A stretch of 64,000 nucleotides of DNA from Pseudanabaena sp. FACHB-1998 (GCF_014696355.1 NZ_JACJQA010000003.1:334107-398106); one strand, 5' to 3'. Shown: positions 1-9,114, counted from the first letter of the stretch. Program-made: numbers and translations. The notes: a model not told the origin generated them from the letters alone.

Positions 1-763
1 AAGAGGAATCCAGCAAAACAAGCCTTTGCATATAGACAAGCGTGTACAGTTTACGGACTTTATGCCTCCATCTTTTCAAGATATGGAAAGATTACAATTG
101 ATTTTCTTTCCATGTTTAGCAATAGGTGCTTTTGGTGACTACAGCCAGCAAAAATTACAATTCAACTACTGGAGTCCAACATCATTAAGGATGGAGGAGA
201 GTAGCCTAGAAGGAAACTGGGATCAGTGTATGGAGACAATTCAAAATGATTCTGACTTGTTAGCTGGTTTAACGGAAGAACTAAGAGATTTTGAAGATAG
301 GTTGGATTCTGAGACTTTAGGAGAACCTGCTACAAGAAATAGAGAAAGCACTGGCAATATGGCAAAAATTGATCAATTTCAACAATATATTGCTGGCTTA
401 CAGGATGGCTATAACAAACGCTACCAAGATAAACTGATCGGTACAGATGGGATCTTGGCAAAGTATCGAAGAAAACTTCAAATAGTTGTGGCTGATAAGT
501 CAGCCAGTAGTCAAGCAACTATATCTGGTGCTGGCACACAAAATATCTTGGCTTCTTCCGTTTCAGATGATCCAGTTGTAAACGCAGAATTTGTTAATGA
601 TGTTGGAAATACTAACTATGAACCTTCATCAGAAGATACAAATGCACGTCAGCGTCGCCGTGAAGAAATCGAACAATGCAGAAAAGATCTTGAGGATGAA
701 ATCATAGATCAGGAAGAATATGATAGAGAAGTTGAGGCAATAAAACAAAGATACCCCGTATAA
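1..763 (+). CDS. Unknown protein, 3' part of a gene cut by the window edge
   Basis: The reading frame is open to the first base of the window. A TTG at 26 would give 245 residues, but the codons before it are also coding, so the true start lies upstream. The visible part has a hydrophobic patch (around LQLIFFPCLAIGAF), then a long hydrophilic, glutamine- and acid-rich stretch. It ends in a charged helical segment (RKDLEDEIIDQEEYDREVEAI) that resembles the short C-terminal SHOCT motif. I do not recognise the family. The stop is 6 bp before the MotA/ZorA-like gene, so the two are almost surely co-transcribed. The low GC content matches the next three genes and differs from housekeeping genes nearby. 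The SHOCT comparison is my inference from pattern only. Confidence 0.75.
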   Translation, partial: RGIQQNKPLHIDKRVQFTDFMPPSFQDMERLQLIFFPCLAIGAFGDYSQQKLQFNYWSPTSLRMEESSLEGNWDQCMETIQNDSDLLAGLTEELRDFEDRLDSETLGEPATRNRESTGNMAKIDQFQQYIAGLQDGYNKRYQDKLIGTDGILAKYRRKLQIVVADKSASSQATISGAGTQNILASSVSDDPVVNAEFVNDVGNTNYEPSSEDTNARQRRREEIEQCRKDLEDEIIDQEEYDREVEAIKQRYPV

Positions 764-769
764 AACAGA

Positions 770-2473
770 ATGGACTTTAATTCATTACTCCCATTACTAA
801 AAATTCTGACATCTCCTGATGGACAGAAGATATTTTTCTTTTTAGTTGTTAGTTTAACTGTTGTTGTTGCTGTAATTAGAATTGTTTTAAGAAAAGACTT
901 AGAAAATTTAATTTCACAAGTAAAAAAGCTCATTTCAGAAAGAGACTTAGCTTTAAAGCATCCTATTATCGAAGAGGTAGAAAAAAGAATCATTACTTAT
1001 GAAAAAAGAGCAGATACATTTAATGCTTCAGTAATTATTGATCAAGTTTATAGCCGTGATAAATTAGGGATTGCCAGTAGAGATTCTTGGGATTTTGTGT
1101 GTCGCTCTTTCCCAAACGTTTTAATTTCTTTGGGATTGCTCGGTACATTTGTGGGCATCACCTCAAATCTAGGCAGTATTCAAGGAATTTTAAGAAATTC
1201 CACTGGCACTACGGAACAAATAACTGCCCGATTGCAAGAACCTCTAAATGGTATGGCTACCGCTTTCGGAAGTAGCCTCATTTCCTTAGTATGTGGCATA
1301 GCTTTAACGCTTGTAAACCTAATTTTTAATACAACAGTAGCAAAATATCGATTCCTGAGCTTGCTTGAAGATTACCTTAATAGTAAAGCTCCTAGCACTC
1401 CTACTGGCGCATTTTTAACTGAAATTCAAGGATCTCTTAGAAGCTTTCGACAAGAAATGGTTAGTATTTTCAAAAATGAAATTGCTCAAGCGATCGGTAA
1501 TTCTTTCACTAGCCAGATTGCCCAAATCACAGAAGAAAATAAGCGATTAACGGCTAACCTTAACTCTCTTGTCACTGGCTTTAGAGATTCTGCAACACAG
1601 ATATCAAGTAGTTCTGAAGCATTTAAAGACGCTGCCGAATTTCTATCTAGATCTGATTTGCCAAATAGTGTAAATAATTTCTCTAGCACTATAGAAAAAG
1701 CCACCTCAATATTTGAAGAAACATCTATCTCTATTGCCGATTCGTCAAAACAATTTCAAGAAGCAACCCAAAAACTAGACGCTCATTCAGAGAATTCTAT
1801 TGAACTCTATCAGACACTCAGCGAATTAATTCAAATTACGCAAAGTAACCAAGAAAATTTATTGGATGCAATGCTACTTATTCAAAAAGAGAAGGAAGTA
1901 TTAGTTAATACAGTAAACTTAATTAAAGATATTCGATTAAATCTTGAAGAATCAGCTAATGATTTTGATGCTAAATCTAAAGACTCCTTACTGGTAAAGG
2001 AGGAGTTAGTTAAACTAACAAGAAATGTTAAATTATTAACAGAAAAAACTATAGAAAAGCTGTATCAGGGTTTAGATTTTGGTGGTTTACATGAAGACAA
2101 TCAGAAAATTATTGATTTGCTTCAAGAAATTAGTGTAAACCCTAACATCTTTGATAAAAATACTCAATTTAATTCATCAAATAAATCACAAGATAATTAT
2201 TTAAATGAGTCTCTGATGTCCATATCAAATGATTTACAAAAGGTAACTTTAATTCTTTCAGAGAAGAAAGACTCAGATCAAGAAACTAAATATTCCAATA
2301 GTTCTAATTTGTTGCAAATAGATGGATTAAATAAAATAGAGACAAGAATATCTCAACTTTATGGACTAATCAATAATATTAATAAACAGATCACAACTAC
2401 CTCTAACTATATTCAGCAAAACAACAAAGGCTCATGGTTTCAAAACCTTATAAAATCAAGAAATAAAAAATAA
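770..2473 (+). CDS. MotA/TolQ/ExbB-family (ZorA-like) proton channel with long coiled-coil tail
   Basis: This 567-residue inner-membrane protein has one N-terminal membrane segment (about residues 18-40) and two more (about 112-135 and 160-185) that contain the family hallmark LGTFVG. The remaining 370 residues are predicted soluble, with heptad-like helices rich in Gln, Glu, Ser and Asn. MotA, TolQ and ExbB use proton flow to move a partner. The very long C-terminal tail is typical of ZorA, the stator of the Zorya anti-phage system, rather than of MotA or ExbB. The MotB/OmpA-like partner starts 8 bp downstream, which supports a motor pair. Assignment to MotA/TolQ/ExbB is secure; ZorA-like is an inference from architecture and context. 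No Zorya effector (ZorC/D/E) is visible. Confidence 0.85.
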   Translation: MDFNSLLPLLKILTSPDGQKIFFFLVVSLTVVVAVIRIVLRKDLENLISQVKKLISERDLALKHPIIEEVEKRIITYEKRADTFNASVIIDQVYSRDKLGIASRDSWDFVCRSFPNVLISLGLLGTFVGITSNLGSIQGILRNSTGTTEQITARLQEPLNGMATAFGSSLISLVCGIALTLVNLIFNTTVAKYRFLSLLEDYLNSKAPSTPTGAFLTEIQGSLRSFRQEMVSIFKNEIAQAIGNSFTSQIAQITEENKRLTANLNSLVTGFRDSATQISSSSEAFKDAAEFLSRSDLPNSVNNFSSTIEKATSIFEETSISIADSSKQFQEATQKLDAHSENSIELYQTLSELIQITQSNQENLLDAMLLIQKEKEVLVNTVNLIKDIRLNLEESANDFDAKSKDSLLVKEELVKLTRNVKLLTEKTIEKLYQGLDFGGLHEDNQKIIDLLQEISVNPNIFDKNTQFNSSNKSQDNYLNESLMSISNDLQKVTLILSEKKDSDQETKYSNSSNLLQIDGLNKIETRISQLYGLINNINKQITTTSNYIQQNNKGSWFQNLIKSRNKK

Positions 2474-2481
2474 CAAAATAT

Positions 2482-3264
2482 ATGAGACGTAGATTTGAAT
2501 CTGAGGGTGATGATTTAAATATTTGGGTTGCATTCACAGATTTAATGTCCAATTCATTTTTAATAATTAACCTTTTTTTGATAACTTCATTTTTAGTTAA
2601 TATTGCTAAAAGTAAATCTGGCAAAAATGAAGTTAAAGATTATGGAATTTTAATTTCAACCCTTGAAAGAAAAAATAGCGATCTTCAACAAATAAACGAT
2701 GATTTACAGAAAGAAATAGATAGACTAAAATCTAGTATTCCTAAAAAGACTGACACACCACCAATTATATTTTTGCGTGATTCAGGAGCGATCCGTTTTA
2801 AATCAGGCAGTGCTGGCTTGCAAGGTCAGCAAATGCTACAAGAATTTGATAAAAAAGATGGATTAATAGATGAAATTCAAAACAATGCAAACTTATATGG
2901 AATCAACCTAGTAGAAATTATAGGACATACAGATCTTCAGCCTGTTGGTGATGTTTCCAGTAATCTTGACAAGGATTTAGCCAATATCGCCAATAACGCG
3001 GATATTGATCGAGTAACTGCCGATAGACTTGTAGCGGGATCTAATGCAGACTTAGGCTTAATGCGTGCCGTAGAAATCATGCGTATTTTGCGATATCACC
3101 AAAAAAATAATGGCAGATTAAAAGGCTTGGAATTCCGTGCATATTCTGCGGCTCAGTTAGTGCCACCTAAATTATCAAACAATGTACCGTCTAAAGATGA
3201 TGACAAAAGACGTATTGAGATTCGATTCACTAGATTAGATGAAAGTAATACGATTCGCAGATAA
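2482..3264 (+). CDS. MotB/OmpA-family (ZorB-like) peptidoglycan-anchored motor subunit
   Basis: This 260-residue protein starts with a short cytoplasmic tail and a single membrane helix (about residues 15-38) whose start carries an aspartate, Asp20 in WVAFTDLMSNSF. That position matches the proton-accepting Asp of MotB and ZorB. A coiled-coil linker follows (about 55-90). The C-terminal OmpA-like domain shows the usual landmarks FKSGSAGL, IIGHTD (about 153-158) and RRIEIRF near the end, which in this family bind peptidoglycan. It is the expected partner of the channel protein encoded just upstream, and the short gap suggests translational coupling. It could also be a generic ExbD/OmpA fusion with an envelope role; the aspartate-plus-OmpA layout favours a MotB/ZorB type. 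Confidence 0.85.
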   Translation: MRRRFESEGDDLNIWVAFTDLMSNSFLIINLFLITSFLVNIAKSKSGKNEVKDYGILISTLERKNSDLQQINDDLQKEIDRLKSSIPKKTDTPPIIFLRDSGAIRFKSGSAGLQGQQMLQEFDKKDGLIDEIQNNANLYGINLVEIIGHTDLQPVGDVSSNLDKDLANIANNADIDRVTADRLVAGSNADLGLMRAVEIMRILRYHQKNNGRLKGLEFRAYSAAQLVPPKLSNNVPSKDDDKRRIEIRFTRLDESNTIRR

Positions 3265-3279
3265 TTAAAAGTAACTTTA

Positions 3280-3747
3280 GTGATAAAACGTCCTAATCGC
3301 TTATCACTAAATGATGTAATAGACTTGGTTAACTATGAATCCATAAAATTTATGAGAATAAGAGAAATATCTAAGGCTTTGCGGAAAGCGCTATTGCAAG
3401 AGGGAAGTATGGATACGGCTCTCTATCAAGACAAACTATCTGGTCATGTCGAAGAATGGTATGAAGAACTCATGGCTGATGAAGGTAGTTTTGTTTTTGT
3501 AATCGCGGAAAGAGAGGAGAATATCGCGATGGTGATGATTGATAAGGACAAAAATATTCTGATGAATGAAGCGGGCCGGGAGAAACTTGCCAAGGTTTGG
3601 GCGAAAAATTATGTTAAAAACACGAAATTTTTAATTTCAGACTTAGCGGATCGGATTAATGAGTACGGGCTAGCCATTACGGGAATCACCATCAAAAAAA
3701 TTCCGCAGCGTACTAAGGCGATCGGGATGGGCAAAAAAAGCCTCTAA
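3280..3747 (+). CDS. Unknown 155-aa protein, last gene of the motor cassette
   Basis: The gene starts at GTG, 15 bp after the ZorB-like gene, and ends at a strong hairpin terminator, so it belongs to the same transcript. The product is soluble with no signal or membrane segment. It is mixed alpha/beta, with a charged first half and a compact second half (from about residue 70: FVFVIAEREENIAMVMIDKD, then a Lys/Arg-rich tail). I do not recognise a family and see no nuclease, helicase or kinase motif. Position alone suggests an accessory or effector role for the motor pair. The GTG is chosen because it gives the shortest gap and no ATG lies near it. Confidence 0.7.
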   Translation: MIKRPNRLSLNDVIDLVNYESIKFMRIREISKALRKALLQEGSMDTALYQDKLSGHVEEWYEELMADEGSFVFVIAEREENIAMVMIDKDKNILMNEAGREKLAKVWAKNYVKNTKFLISDLADRINEYGLAITGITIKKIPQRTKAIGMGKKSL

Positions 3748-3794
3748 ACAAGTATTGTAAGGCGGCGAAATGCACCGCCTTACAATACTTGTTT
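3746..3794 (+). terminator. Hairpin terminator closing the motor cassette
   Basis: A 20-bp perfect stem with a 9-base loop is followed by T-rich sequence on the + strand. It begins at the stop codon of the last cassette gene and contains the stop codon of the opposing cyclase gene, so it may terminate both transcripts. Confidence 0.75.
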
Positions 3795-5735
3795 TTTATC
3801 CATGGAAAGTGGGCTAAGCTGACCTGTGCGCTTTTGGAAATCAAGCACGCGATAGATTCCAGTTTCTTGGGTTTTACCTTTGAGGGCATATTTACCCACA
3901 AACTCTGTTTGGAAATTATTATCCAAACGCTGATAGGTCTCTTCGCTAATCAAAATGTGATGGGGTCCCCCATCAACTTCTTTGTTAAAGCTCTCCAATC
4001 TGGCGGCTATGTTGACAGTATCGCCTAAAACTGAATATTCTAAGCGCTCGGCACTGCCCAAACTACCTGCAATGACAATGCCCGAGTTTATGCCGATGCC
4101 AGTGGTTACGGGAGGTAAACCTTGGGATACCCATACATCATTCATTTCTCCTAATTTGTGAGCGATCGCCAAAGCTGCATCGACAGCGCATTGAGCATCG
4201 CGAGTTCGCTCTATCTCATTGCTGTGGGGAATTGGCACACCAAATACAGCCATTACCGCATCGCCAATATATTTATCGACCATTCCGCCATGAGCTAACA
4301 CTTCATTGGCGATGGCGCCAAGGTAATTATTGAGCCAATTTAGTGTTTCTCCGGGGGCTTGGGCTTCGGCGGCGGTACTAAAATTCCGCATATCCGTGAA
4401 TAAAACGGTGACATATACCTCTTGACCAGTAATTCGCCCTTCTTGCATAAACTGTTCGCGATTAGACCAAATGATATCGACCAGTTCCTTAGAAACATGG
4501 CGTGAAAATAGTCCCATCAGGACTTTACGTTCGGATTGCTGGACAGCGAGTTGGTATGCCGTGACTAATACGTTTGCCGTAATTAAACCCATGAGGGTAG
4601 GAAATAATGGTATCCAGAGGGCTTGTCCAAAGGCAAAATAGCCAATTCCTACTAGACCGCTAGATAGTACGCTCAACAGTCCGATATTTTTGATGGCATG
4701 GGGGAGGAAGGTCGCGAGACTACCACCGATGATTGTCCAAAAGACAATCCAGAGATTTTCCAGATTCGTTGACCAAACTTGAATAAATTGGCGATCGTCG
4801 AGGGTGGCGCTAATTAGTTGGCTGATGATATGGGCATGGATTTCTACTCCATACATTACTTCACCATCAATAGTTACGGGGGTTGGATAGCTATCCTTGA
4901 GACTTTCCGCCGTGACCCCGATTAAGACAATGCGATCGCGAAGTTTATCTGGGGAAACAATCCCATTGATGACATCGCTAGCTTTGATATGTTGAAATGA
5001 TCTCGGTCTACCACGATAACGAATCAGCATCTGATAGCCGCTGTCATCTTCTTTACGATAAGCGCCATAGTTGTTGCTGATACGCGGAATAACTTGTGTT
5101 CCTGCGGTGAATTTTATTTCTGTAGGATTAAAATCAATTTGTTTTTTATGGATATTTTGTAAATATAAGTTAGAAATCTCTAAGCCAAAGGAACCAGAAT
5201 CACCTACTAAGGTGGTTCGGCGGACGATCGCACCTTTATCAGTCAGGAGGTTAACATATCCATAGCGACTAATCTTTTCTAAATCTGGGGCTGGATCGAC
5301 ACCACTTCTACCTTCAACGATGGCAACAAATTTGGCATTTACGACATTGCCTGCATTTTTAATCGCTTCGACTAATTCAGTGCGTCCTTCGAGGACAGGC
5401 AGATCTAGATATTTATCAATGCCAATGACTGCGGGCTTTGATTTAGAAATCTGATTAACTAATTTGGCAAATAGGCGATCGCTAAAGGGCCATCCTAAAG
5501 ATTGAATGTCGGCTTCGGATATTTCGACAATAACAATGCGTTGATCGCTGGGTTCTTGAAGTTGCGATCGCATAAGACTATCGTAGCTCCAAAGCTCAAC
5601 CTGCTTAAAAGCACCATTTTCGCGGAGTACGACGACAGCTAAGGATACAGAAAAGGTAATCAATCCCGCAATTAATTGCTGGTGATTGCGTTTGCAAAAA
5701 GCGCCAAAATTAACTAAAGGGGATGGAAATTTCAT
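3780..5735 (-). CDS. CHASE2-domain class III adenylate/guanylate cyclase
   Basis: This 651-residue membrane protein makes a cyclic nucleotide from NTP. An N-terminal membrane helix (about 15-38) leads into a periplasmic CHASE2 sensor domain (about 40-320), followed by three closely spaced membrane helices (about 325-400) and a C-terminal class III cyclase domain (about 435-630). Catalytic signatures are visible: VLFTDMRNFS and GDAVMAVFG (metal-binding Asp residues), then GIGINSGIVIAGSLGS and LGDTVNIAARLE. I start it at the ATG at 5735. A TTG four codons upstream (5747) is possible, but neither has a clear Shine-Dalgarno. CHASE2 cyclases are common in cyanobacteria; the stimulus is unknown. 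Nucleotide specificity cannot be settled by eye, and adenylate cyclase is more likely by family. Confidence 0.9.
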   Translation of the reverse strand: MKFPSPLVNFGAFCKRNHQQLIAGLITFSVSLAVVVLRENGAFKQVELWSYDSLMRSQLQEPSDQRIVIVEISEADIQSLGWPFSDRLFAKLVNQISKSKPAVIGIDKYLDLPVLEGRTELVEAIKNAGNVVNAKFVAIVEGRSGVDPAPDLEKISRYGYVNLLTDKGAIVRRTTLVGDSGSFGLEISNLYLQNIHKKQIDFNPTEIKFTAGTQVIPRISNNYGAYRKEDDSGYQMLIRYRGRPRSFQHIKASDVINGIVSPDKLRDRIVLIGVTAESLKDSYPTPVTIDGEVMYGVEIHAHIISQLISATLDDRQFIQVWSTNLENLWIVFWTIIGGSLATFLPHAIKNIGLLSVLSSGLVGIGYFAFGQALWIPLFPTLMGLITANVLVTAYQLAVQQSERKVLMGLFSRHVSKELVDIIWSNREQFMQEGRITGQEVYVTVLFTDMRNFSTAAEAQAPGETLNWLNNYLGAIANEVLAHGGMVDKYIGDAVMAVFGVPIPHSNEIERTRDAQCAVDAALAIAHKLGEMNDVWVSQGLPPVTTGIGINSGIVIAGSLGSAERLEYSVLGDTVNIAARLESFNKEVDGGPHHILISEETYQRLDNNFQTEFVGKYALKGKTQETGIYRVLDFQKRTGQLSPLSMDKKQVL

Positions 5736-5896
5736 TTTGATTGCCAATTGATTGCCGATCAGAAAAGAGCGCCCTGTGAGTTTTGCATCGAAAATAAAGA
5801 TTTTTATTTACCAGAATAGCAACTGAATATGATTGTTAAAATAGTTCACTTTTCCTCACAACTCTCGATTACAGCCTTTTATAAAATTGAGTAGTA

Positions 5897-5947
5897 CAGA
5901 AAGATTTTTGAAAGCGTTGCGAAGCAACGCTTTCAAAAATCTTTCTG
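5897..5947. repeat. Perfect 24-bp-arm hairpin
   Basis: Perfect inverted repeat, 24-bp arms around a 3-base loop GAA, centre GTTGC-GAA-GCAAC. It is one of the many GC-NNN-GC-centred hairpins of this window. It is not adjacent to a gene end, so a simple terminator role is doubtful. Confidence 0.85.
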
Positions 5948-6009
5948 GGTTTTAAGAACGCGCCAAGCGCTGTAATGAACAGCTATTACTATTTGTTTTA
6001 ATCATGAGG

Positions 6010-6063
6010 GGCAGTAGATGTATTCTTCAGATTTTATTTAATCTAAAGAATACATCTACTGCC
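6010..6063. repeat. Hairpin with long loop
   Basis: An inverted repeat with arms starting GGCAGTAGATG and ending CATCTACTGCC. The inner loop itself holds a small AT-rich inverted repeat. Function unknown. Confidence 0.75.
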
Positions 6064-6112
6064 ATCTTTCCTTGCATCCGCGAAATAGCCGTATTTTGAC
6101 ATCAATTACCTA

Positions 6113-6150
6113 TAAAAAAAGAGCAACTGCTGAGCAGTTACTCTTTTTTA
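6113..6150. terminator. Bidirectional terminator-like hairpin
   Basis: A run of A's, a short stem AGAG(C/T)AACTGC-TGA-GCAGTTACTCT, then a run of T's. This shape works as an intrinsic terminator on either strand. It lies downstream of gap2. Confidence 0.65.
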
Positions 6151-6183
6151 TGGGTCTATGCACATTCAAAAAGTCTCTAGGTT

Positions 6184-6220
6184 AAAGAGATAGCTCACGC
6201 TTAGCGTGAGCTATCTCTTT
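6184..6220. terminator. Hairpin immediately downstream of gap2
   Basis: Perfect 17-bp arms (AAAGAGATAGCTCACGC) around a TTA loop, ending 4 bp from the gap2 stop codon. It is placed as the first terminator of the gap2 transcript. Confidence 0.7.
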
Positions 6221-6224
6221 TTGA

Positions 6225-7238
6225 TTATTTCCAGTTCTTCGCAACAACTTCAGCTAAGTCAACAACACGTTGGCTGTAGCCCCATTCGTTGTCATACCAA
6301 GCAATAACCTTTACCAAATTGCCGCCCATAACCATTGTCAAGGAAGCATCAACAATAGAAGATGCGTCAGTACCACGATAATCAATCGATACAAGAGGTA
6401 GTTCGTTGTAATCGAGAATGCCCTTCATCGATCCTTCAGATGCAACACGGAAAGCCTCATTAACTTCCTGAGCGATCGTGTGCTTTTCGACTTCTACCAC
6501 AAAGTCAACAACCGATACGTTAGGAGTGGGGACGCGCAAAGCGATACCGTTAAGCTTGCCAGCGAGTTCTGGCAATACTAGGGCTACAGCCTTAGCTGCA
6601 CCAGTAGAGGTCGGCACAATGCTTAAAGCGGCGGCTCTAGCACGACGCAAATCACGGTGGCTAGCATCGAGCAAGCGTTGGTCACCAGTGTAACTGTGGG
6701 TGGTGGTCATTACACCCTTAACGATGCCAAAGTTTTCTTGGATGACCTTGGCAACAGGAGCTAAACAGTTGGTGGTACAGCTAGCATTACTGATGATGTT
6801 GTGGATGTCATGGTCGTATTTATGTTCGTTTACACCAACCACAAAAGTACCATCTTCGTTTTTGCCAGGGGCTGTAATTAAGACTTTCTTTGCGCCTGCG
6901 TTGATATGTCTGCTAGCGCCTACTTTGTCAATAAATACGCCCGTCGATTCGATGATCAGATCGATGCCCCAGTCTTTCCAAGGCAAGTTGTCTGGATTGC
7001 GATCGGAAACGGTTTTAATTCTACGACCGTTAACTGTGATCGTATCGTCATCAGCACTTACGTCTGCATCGAATTTGCCAAGCATGGAGTCGTACTTTAG
7101 CAAGTGAGCGTTGGTTCTAGGATCGGATGTATCGTTAAGTCCAACTACTTCTATGTTTGTCTCTGTGCGACCAGCCCAGCATCTGAGAAAGTTACGCCCG
7201 ATACGCCCAAATCCATTAATCGCTACCCTGATAGTCAC
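6225..7238 (-). CDS. gap2: Glyceraldehyde-3-phosphate dehydrogenase, photosynthetic type (Gap2)
   Basis: This 337-residue enzyme interconverts 1,3-bisphosphoglycerate and glyceraldehyde-3-phosphate. In cyanobacteria the Gap2 form serves the Calvin cycle and can use NADPH or NADH. The N-terminal Rossmann motif [11 protein letters not shown], the catalytic [10 protein letters not shown] with Cys154, the [12 protein letters not shown] loop and the C-terminal ending AKNWK are all visible, and length is typical. The ATG at 7238 is followed at once by the Rossmann strand, so the start is secure. The gene stands alone between a hairpin-filled gap and a 410-bp upstream region that presumably holds its promoter. 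Gap2 rather than Gap1 is judged from the typical photosynthetic sequence and is the less certain part. Confidence 0.96.
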   Translation of the reverse strand: MTIRVAINGFGRIGRNFLRCWAGRTETNIEVVGLNDTSDPRTNAHLLKYDSMLGKFDADVSADDDTITVNGRRIKTVSDRNPDNLPWKDWGIDLIIESTGVFIDKVGASRHINAGAKKVLITAPGKNEDGTFVVGVNEHKYDHDIHNIISNASCTTNCLAPVAKVIQENFGIVKGVMTTTHSYTGDQRLLDASHRDLRRARAAALSIVPTSTGAAKAVALVLPELAGKLNGIALRVPTPNVSVVDFVVEVEKHTIAQEVNEAFRVASEGSMKGILDYNELPLVSIDYRGTDASSIVDASLTMVMGGNLVKVIAWYDNEWGYSQRVVDLAEVVAKNWK

Positions 7239-7648
7239 TGCTTATCGCCCTTTATATAAATTTAACTTTTAACTTTAATCTGATGCCTATGATACCGAAA
7301 AACCGTACCCAATTTATTTCCTCTTGCAGCAATTTTTTAACAAGGGCTTAAGGTGTTCATTTAGCTTTCTGATGGCGGTTTCGATCCTAATAAATAGAGA
7401 TGCGGCGCATAGAAATTAAATGATTTTTATATGATTTATCAAGAACTTTCCCAATGACGAGATCTTCAGTATCGAGGAGCCTAGCGATCGCTAGATCATC
7501 TAGCTCAGTTCTGCCTAATAGTTTATGTTCCTAGCGAAGCTTCGGCTTCTACGCTTATTCACGAAAGAACGGCGAAACTTTAATCGCGATCGCTACTTCA
7601 GCAAAGCGATCGCCCTAATAGTTTCTACAAAAGGCGATCGCCCATGAT
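7239..7648. other. Upstream region of gap2, no gene seen
   Basis: About 410 bp with no convincing ORF. It should contain the gap2 promoter, although I see no clear consensus boxes. The distal half is dense in GCGATCGC (HIP1) octamers and short AT-rich stretches and may be the worn remains of a gene or repeat. Confidence 0.5.
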
Positions 7649-8260
7649 TTACAAATTGCTTTCACACTCTTGAAAAACTGAATGCAATGCTCCTAAAGTC
7701 CTAGCTTCGTCATCAGCAGTATACATTCCTGTTTCATAGACTTCTCCTGCGATCGCCAGTTTATAAAATATCCATCCCTGTCCATTAGTAACAATTCCCA
7801 ACACATCAATATCTTTATTAGCTTGCCGATTTTCCTATTGACAGGCTTGCATTTCTACTAGGCACTGAGCTAAACCTTGTTCAAAGTCGTCCCGTTGAGC
7901 TTCAACAATACAGAGAAAGGGAGTATCTAAATAGTCTTGTCTAGCTGCAATTAAATAATCAGCATTACCAACTATCACTTTCTATCTTTCCTCCTTTCCA
8001 TATTTTCAACTTGTCGCTGCTATCCATTGCTTCTTCGCAAAAGGCATCAATTAGAAGCTTTTTGGATTCTTCGTAAATTCGTAGATCGAAGTTGCGATGC
8101 AAGCGTTCTAATCTTTCGATAAAAAATTCACTAGGGGCGATCGCTATGTCTGGCAAGTCCCAATGGGTTAAGGTTTTGATTCCTAGCTGTTTATAAGCAG
8201 AGGCAAGATCGAAGCTAGAGGAGCTTTTTTTTTAGATTTTGGTAATTTTGTCTGTCTCAT
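7649..8260 (-). pseudogene. Decayed gene for an unknown cyanobacterial protein (about 200 aa)
   Basis: A continuous protein can be read only by joining three pieces. It starts at ATG 8260 (MRQTKLPKSKK). A one-base slip in the nine-T run at 8225-8233 gives access to the segment ending LGIKTLTHWDLPDIAIAPSEFF. A second frameshift near 7970-7980 leads to GNADYLIAARQDYLDTPFLC and FLCIVEAQRDDFEQG. An in-frame TAG at 7835-7837 interrupts a tail that then runs to a natural stop at 7649. The GNADYLI and CIVEAQRDDFEQGLAQ motifs look like conserved nuclease-like blocks found in many cyanobacterial hypothetical proteins, but I cannot name the family. Three lesions make function unlikely. Confidence 0.75.
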
Positions 8261-8372
8261 AGGATTATTTGAAGAGGAGAAAAACTAGCCCTCATAGTGT
8301 TGAGGTAAAGTTTAGCATTGAGAACAAAGCGATCGCCTTTTGTCATCATCAAGCGCGATCGCATAATATTCT

Positions 8373-8756
8373 CTAGTATTCACGAACTATAAACACTGGT
8401 TTACTAGACTTGGGCTGATTTTGCTTTTGAATGCGAATTAGGCGATCGCTAAGTTCTGTTGTCTGGGATTGCAAAAAATCATTGATAAATTTGGCTTGTC
8501 CCTGATAGTCGCGATCGTCTTTACAAATAATGATGCCACTATGATTCATGCCGCTACGATGTAAGTCGATAAAATCATCACGATTAAAAGTTATTAGAAT
8601 TCGGTTTTGGTTTATGGCAAATCTTAGAACTTCAGGATCGGGAATCCCTAGATTTGCTTGTCCTGCATCGTAGGAGGTGAGTACATCATGACCGTAATCA
8701 CGCAGGATTTGCACAATATCGATCGCAAAGTTTTCGTTGGAATAGAGTCTAGCCAA
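8373..8756 (-). CDS. DUF5615 PIN-like protein, probable toxin of a toxin-antitoxin pair
   Basis: About 127 residues. The start LYSNENF, the block DPEVLRFAINQNRILITFNRDDF and GIIICKDD are the acidic PIN-like landmarks of the DUF5615 family, thought to be ribonuclease toxins. I place the start at the TTG at 8756, which overlaps the stop of the upstream DUF433 gene (TTGGCTAG). The longer frame to 8804 would add residues unlike the family N-terminus. The two genes are therefore translationally coupled, as is usual for DUF433-DUF5615 modules in cyanobacteria. The substrate RNA is unknown. Confidence 0.8.
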   Translation of the reverse strand: MARLYSNENFAIDIVQILRDYGHDVLTSYDAGQANLGIPDPEVLRFAINQNRILITFNRDDFIDLHRSGMNHSGIIICKDDRDYQGQAKFINDFLQSQTTELSDRLIRIQKQNQPKSSKPVFIVREY

Positions 8757-9087
8757 TGATCGCTTCCTCTTGCTCGTATTGATGAGAGGCGATCGCGCGA
8801 TCAATTTCTTCTTGATGTGCAGTGTAATAGAATCGGGCGTTGCTCAAGTCATCTGTTGTCAATGATAGGAAGTTTCGTAAAAGCTCTGGGGTATCGGCTC
8901 CTTGTTTTTGGAGTGAGATGATTGTCCAAACGGGGATGCGGGTATTACGAATTCTTGCATGACCTCCACATACGCCAATGGTTTTCTGGATTGTGCGAGA
9001 TTTTAGCTTTTCTTGCAATAGGGCATATTCATCTGGTGCAAGAGATTCGATTACTTGGGCTAAGGATTCTACTAATTTTGTGTTCAT
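8749..9087 (-). CDS. DUF433 protein, probable antitoxin
   Basis: About 112 residues from the ATG at 9087; an upstream TTG at 9111 is less likely. The C-terminal half carries the DUF433 signature: CGGHARIRNTRIPVWTI, then LTTDDLSNARFYYTAHQEEID. DUF433 proteins have a winged-helix-like fold and are found as the antitoxin partner of DUF5615 proteins. The N-terminal 40 residues (LAPDEYALLQEKLKS) form a helical leader. Its stop overlaps the toxin start by 8 bases. It lies 27 bp after the WD40 gene stop on the same strand, so readthrough from that gene is possible. Confidence 0.82.
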   Translation of the reverse strand: MNTKLVESLAQVIESLAPDEYALLQEKLKSRTIQKTIGVCGGHARIRNTRIPVWTIISLQKQGADTPELLRNFLSLTTDDLSNARFYYTAHQEEIDRAIASHQYEQEEAIIG

Positions 9088-9114
9088 AATGTGATAAATT
9101 TCGACACTCAATTT

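Larger units (their letters stand above)
5736..6224. other. Intergenic region of about 490 bp filled with hairpins
   Basis: No ORF here looks real. The gap lies between the divergent-side end of the cyclase gene (its 5' end) and the 3' end of gap2. It contains four separate hairpins, listed individually, covering much of its length. Confidence 0.7.

Noticed and set aside
6700..7107. 135-codon frame opposite gap2
   Set aside because: Shadow of gap2; no ribosome site or family.
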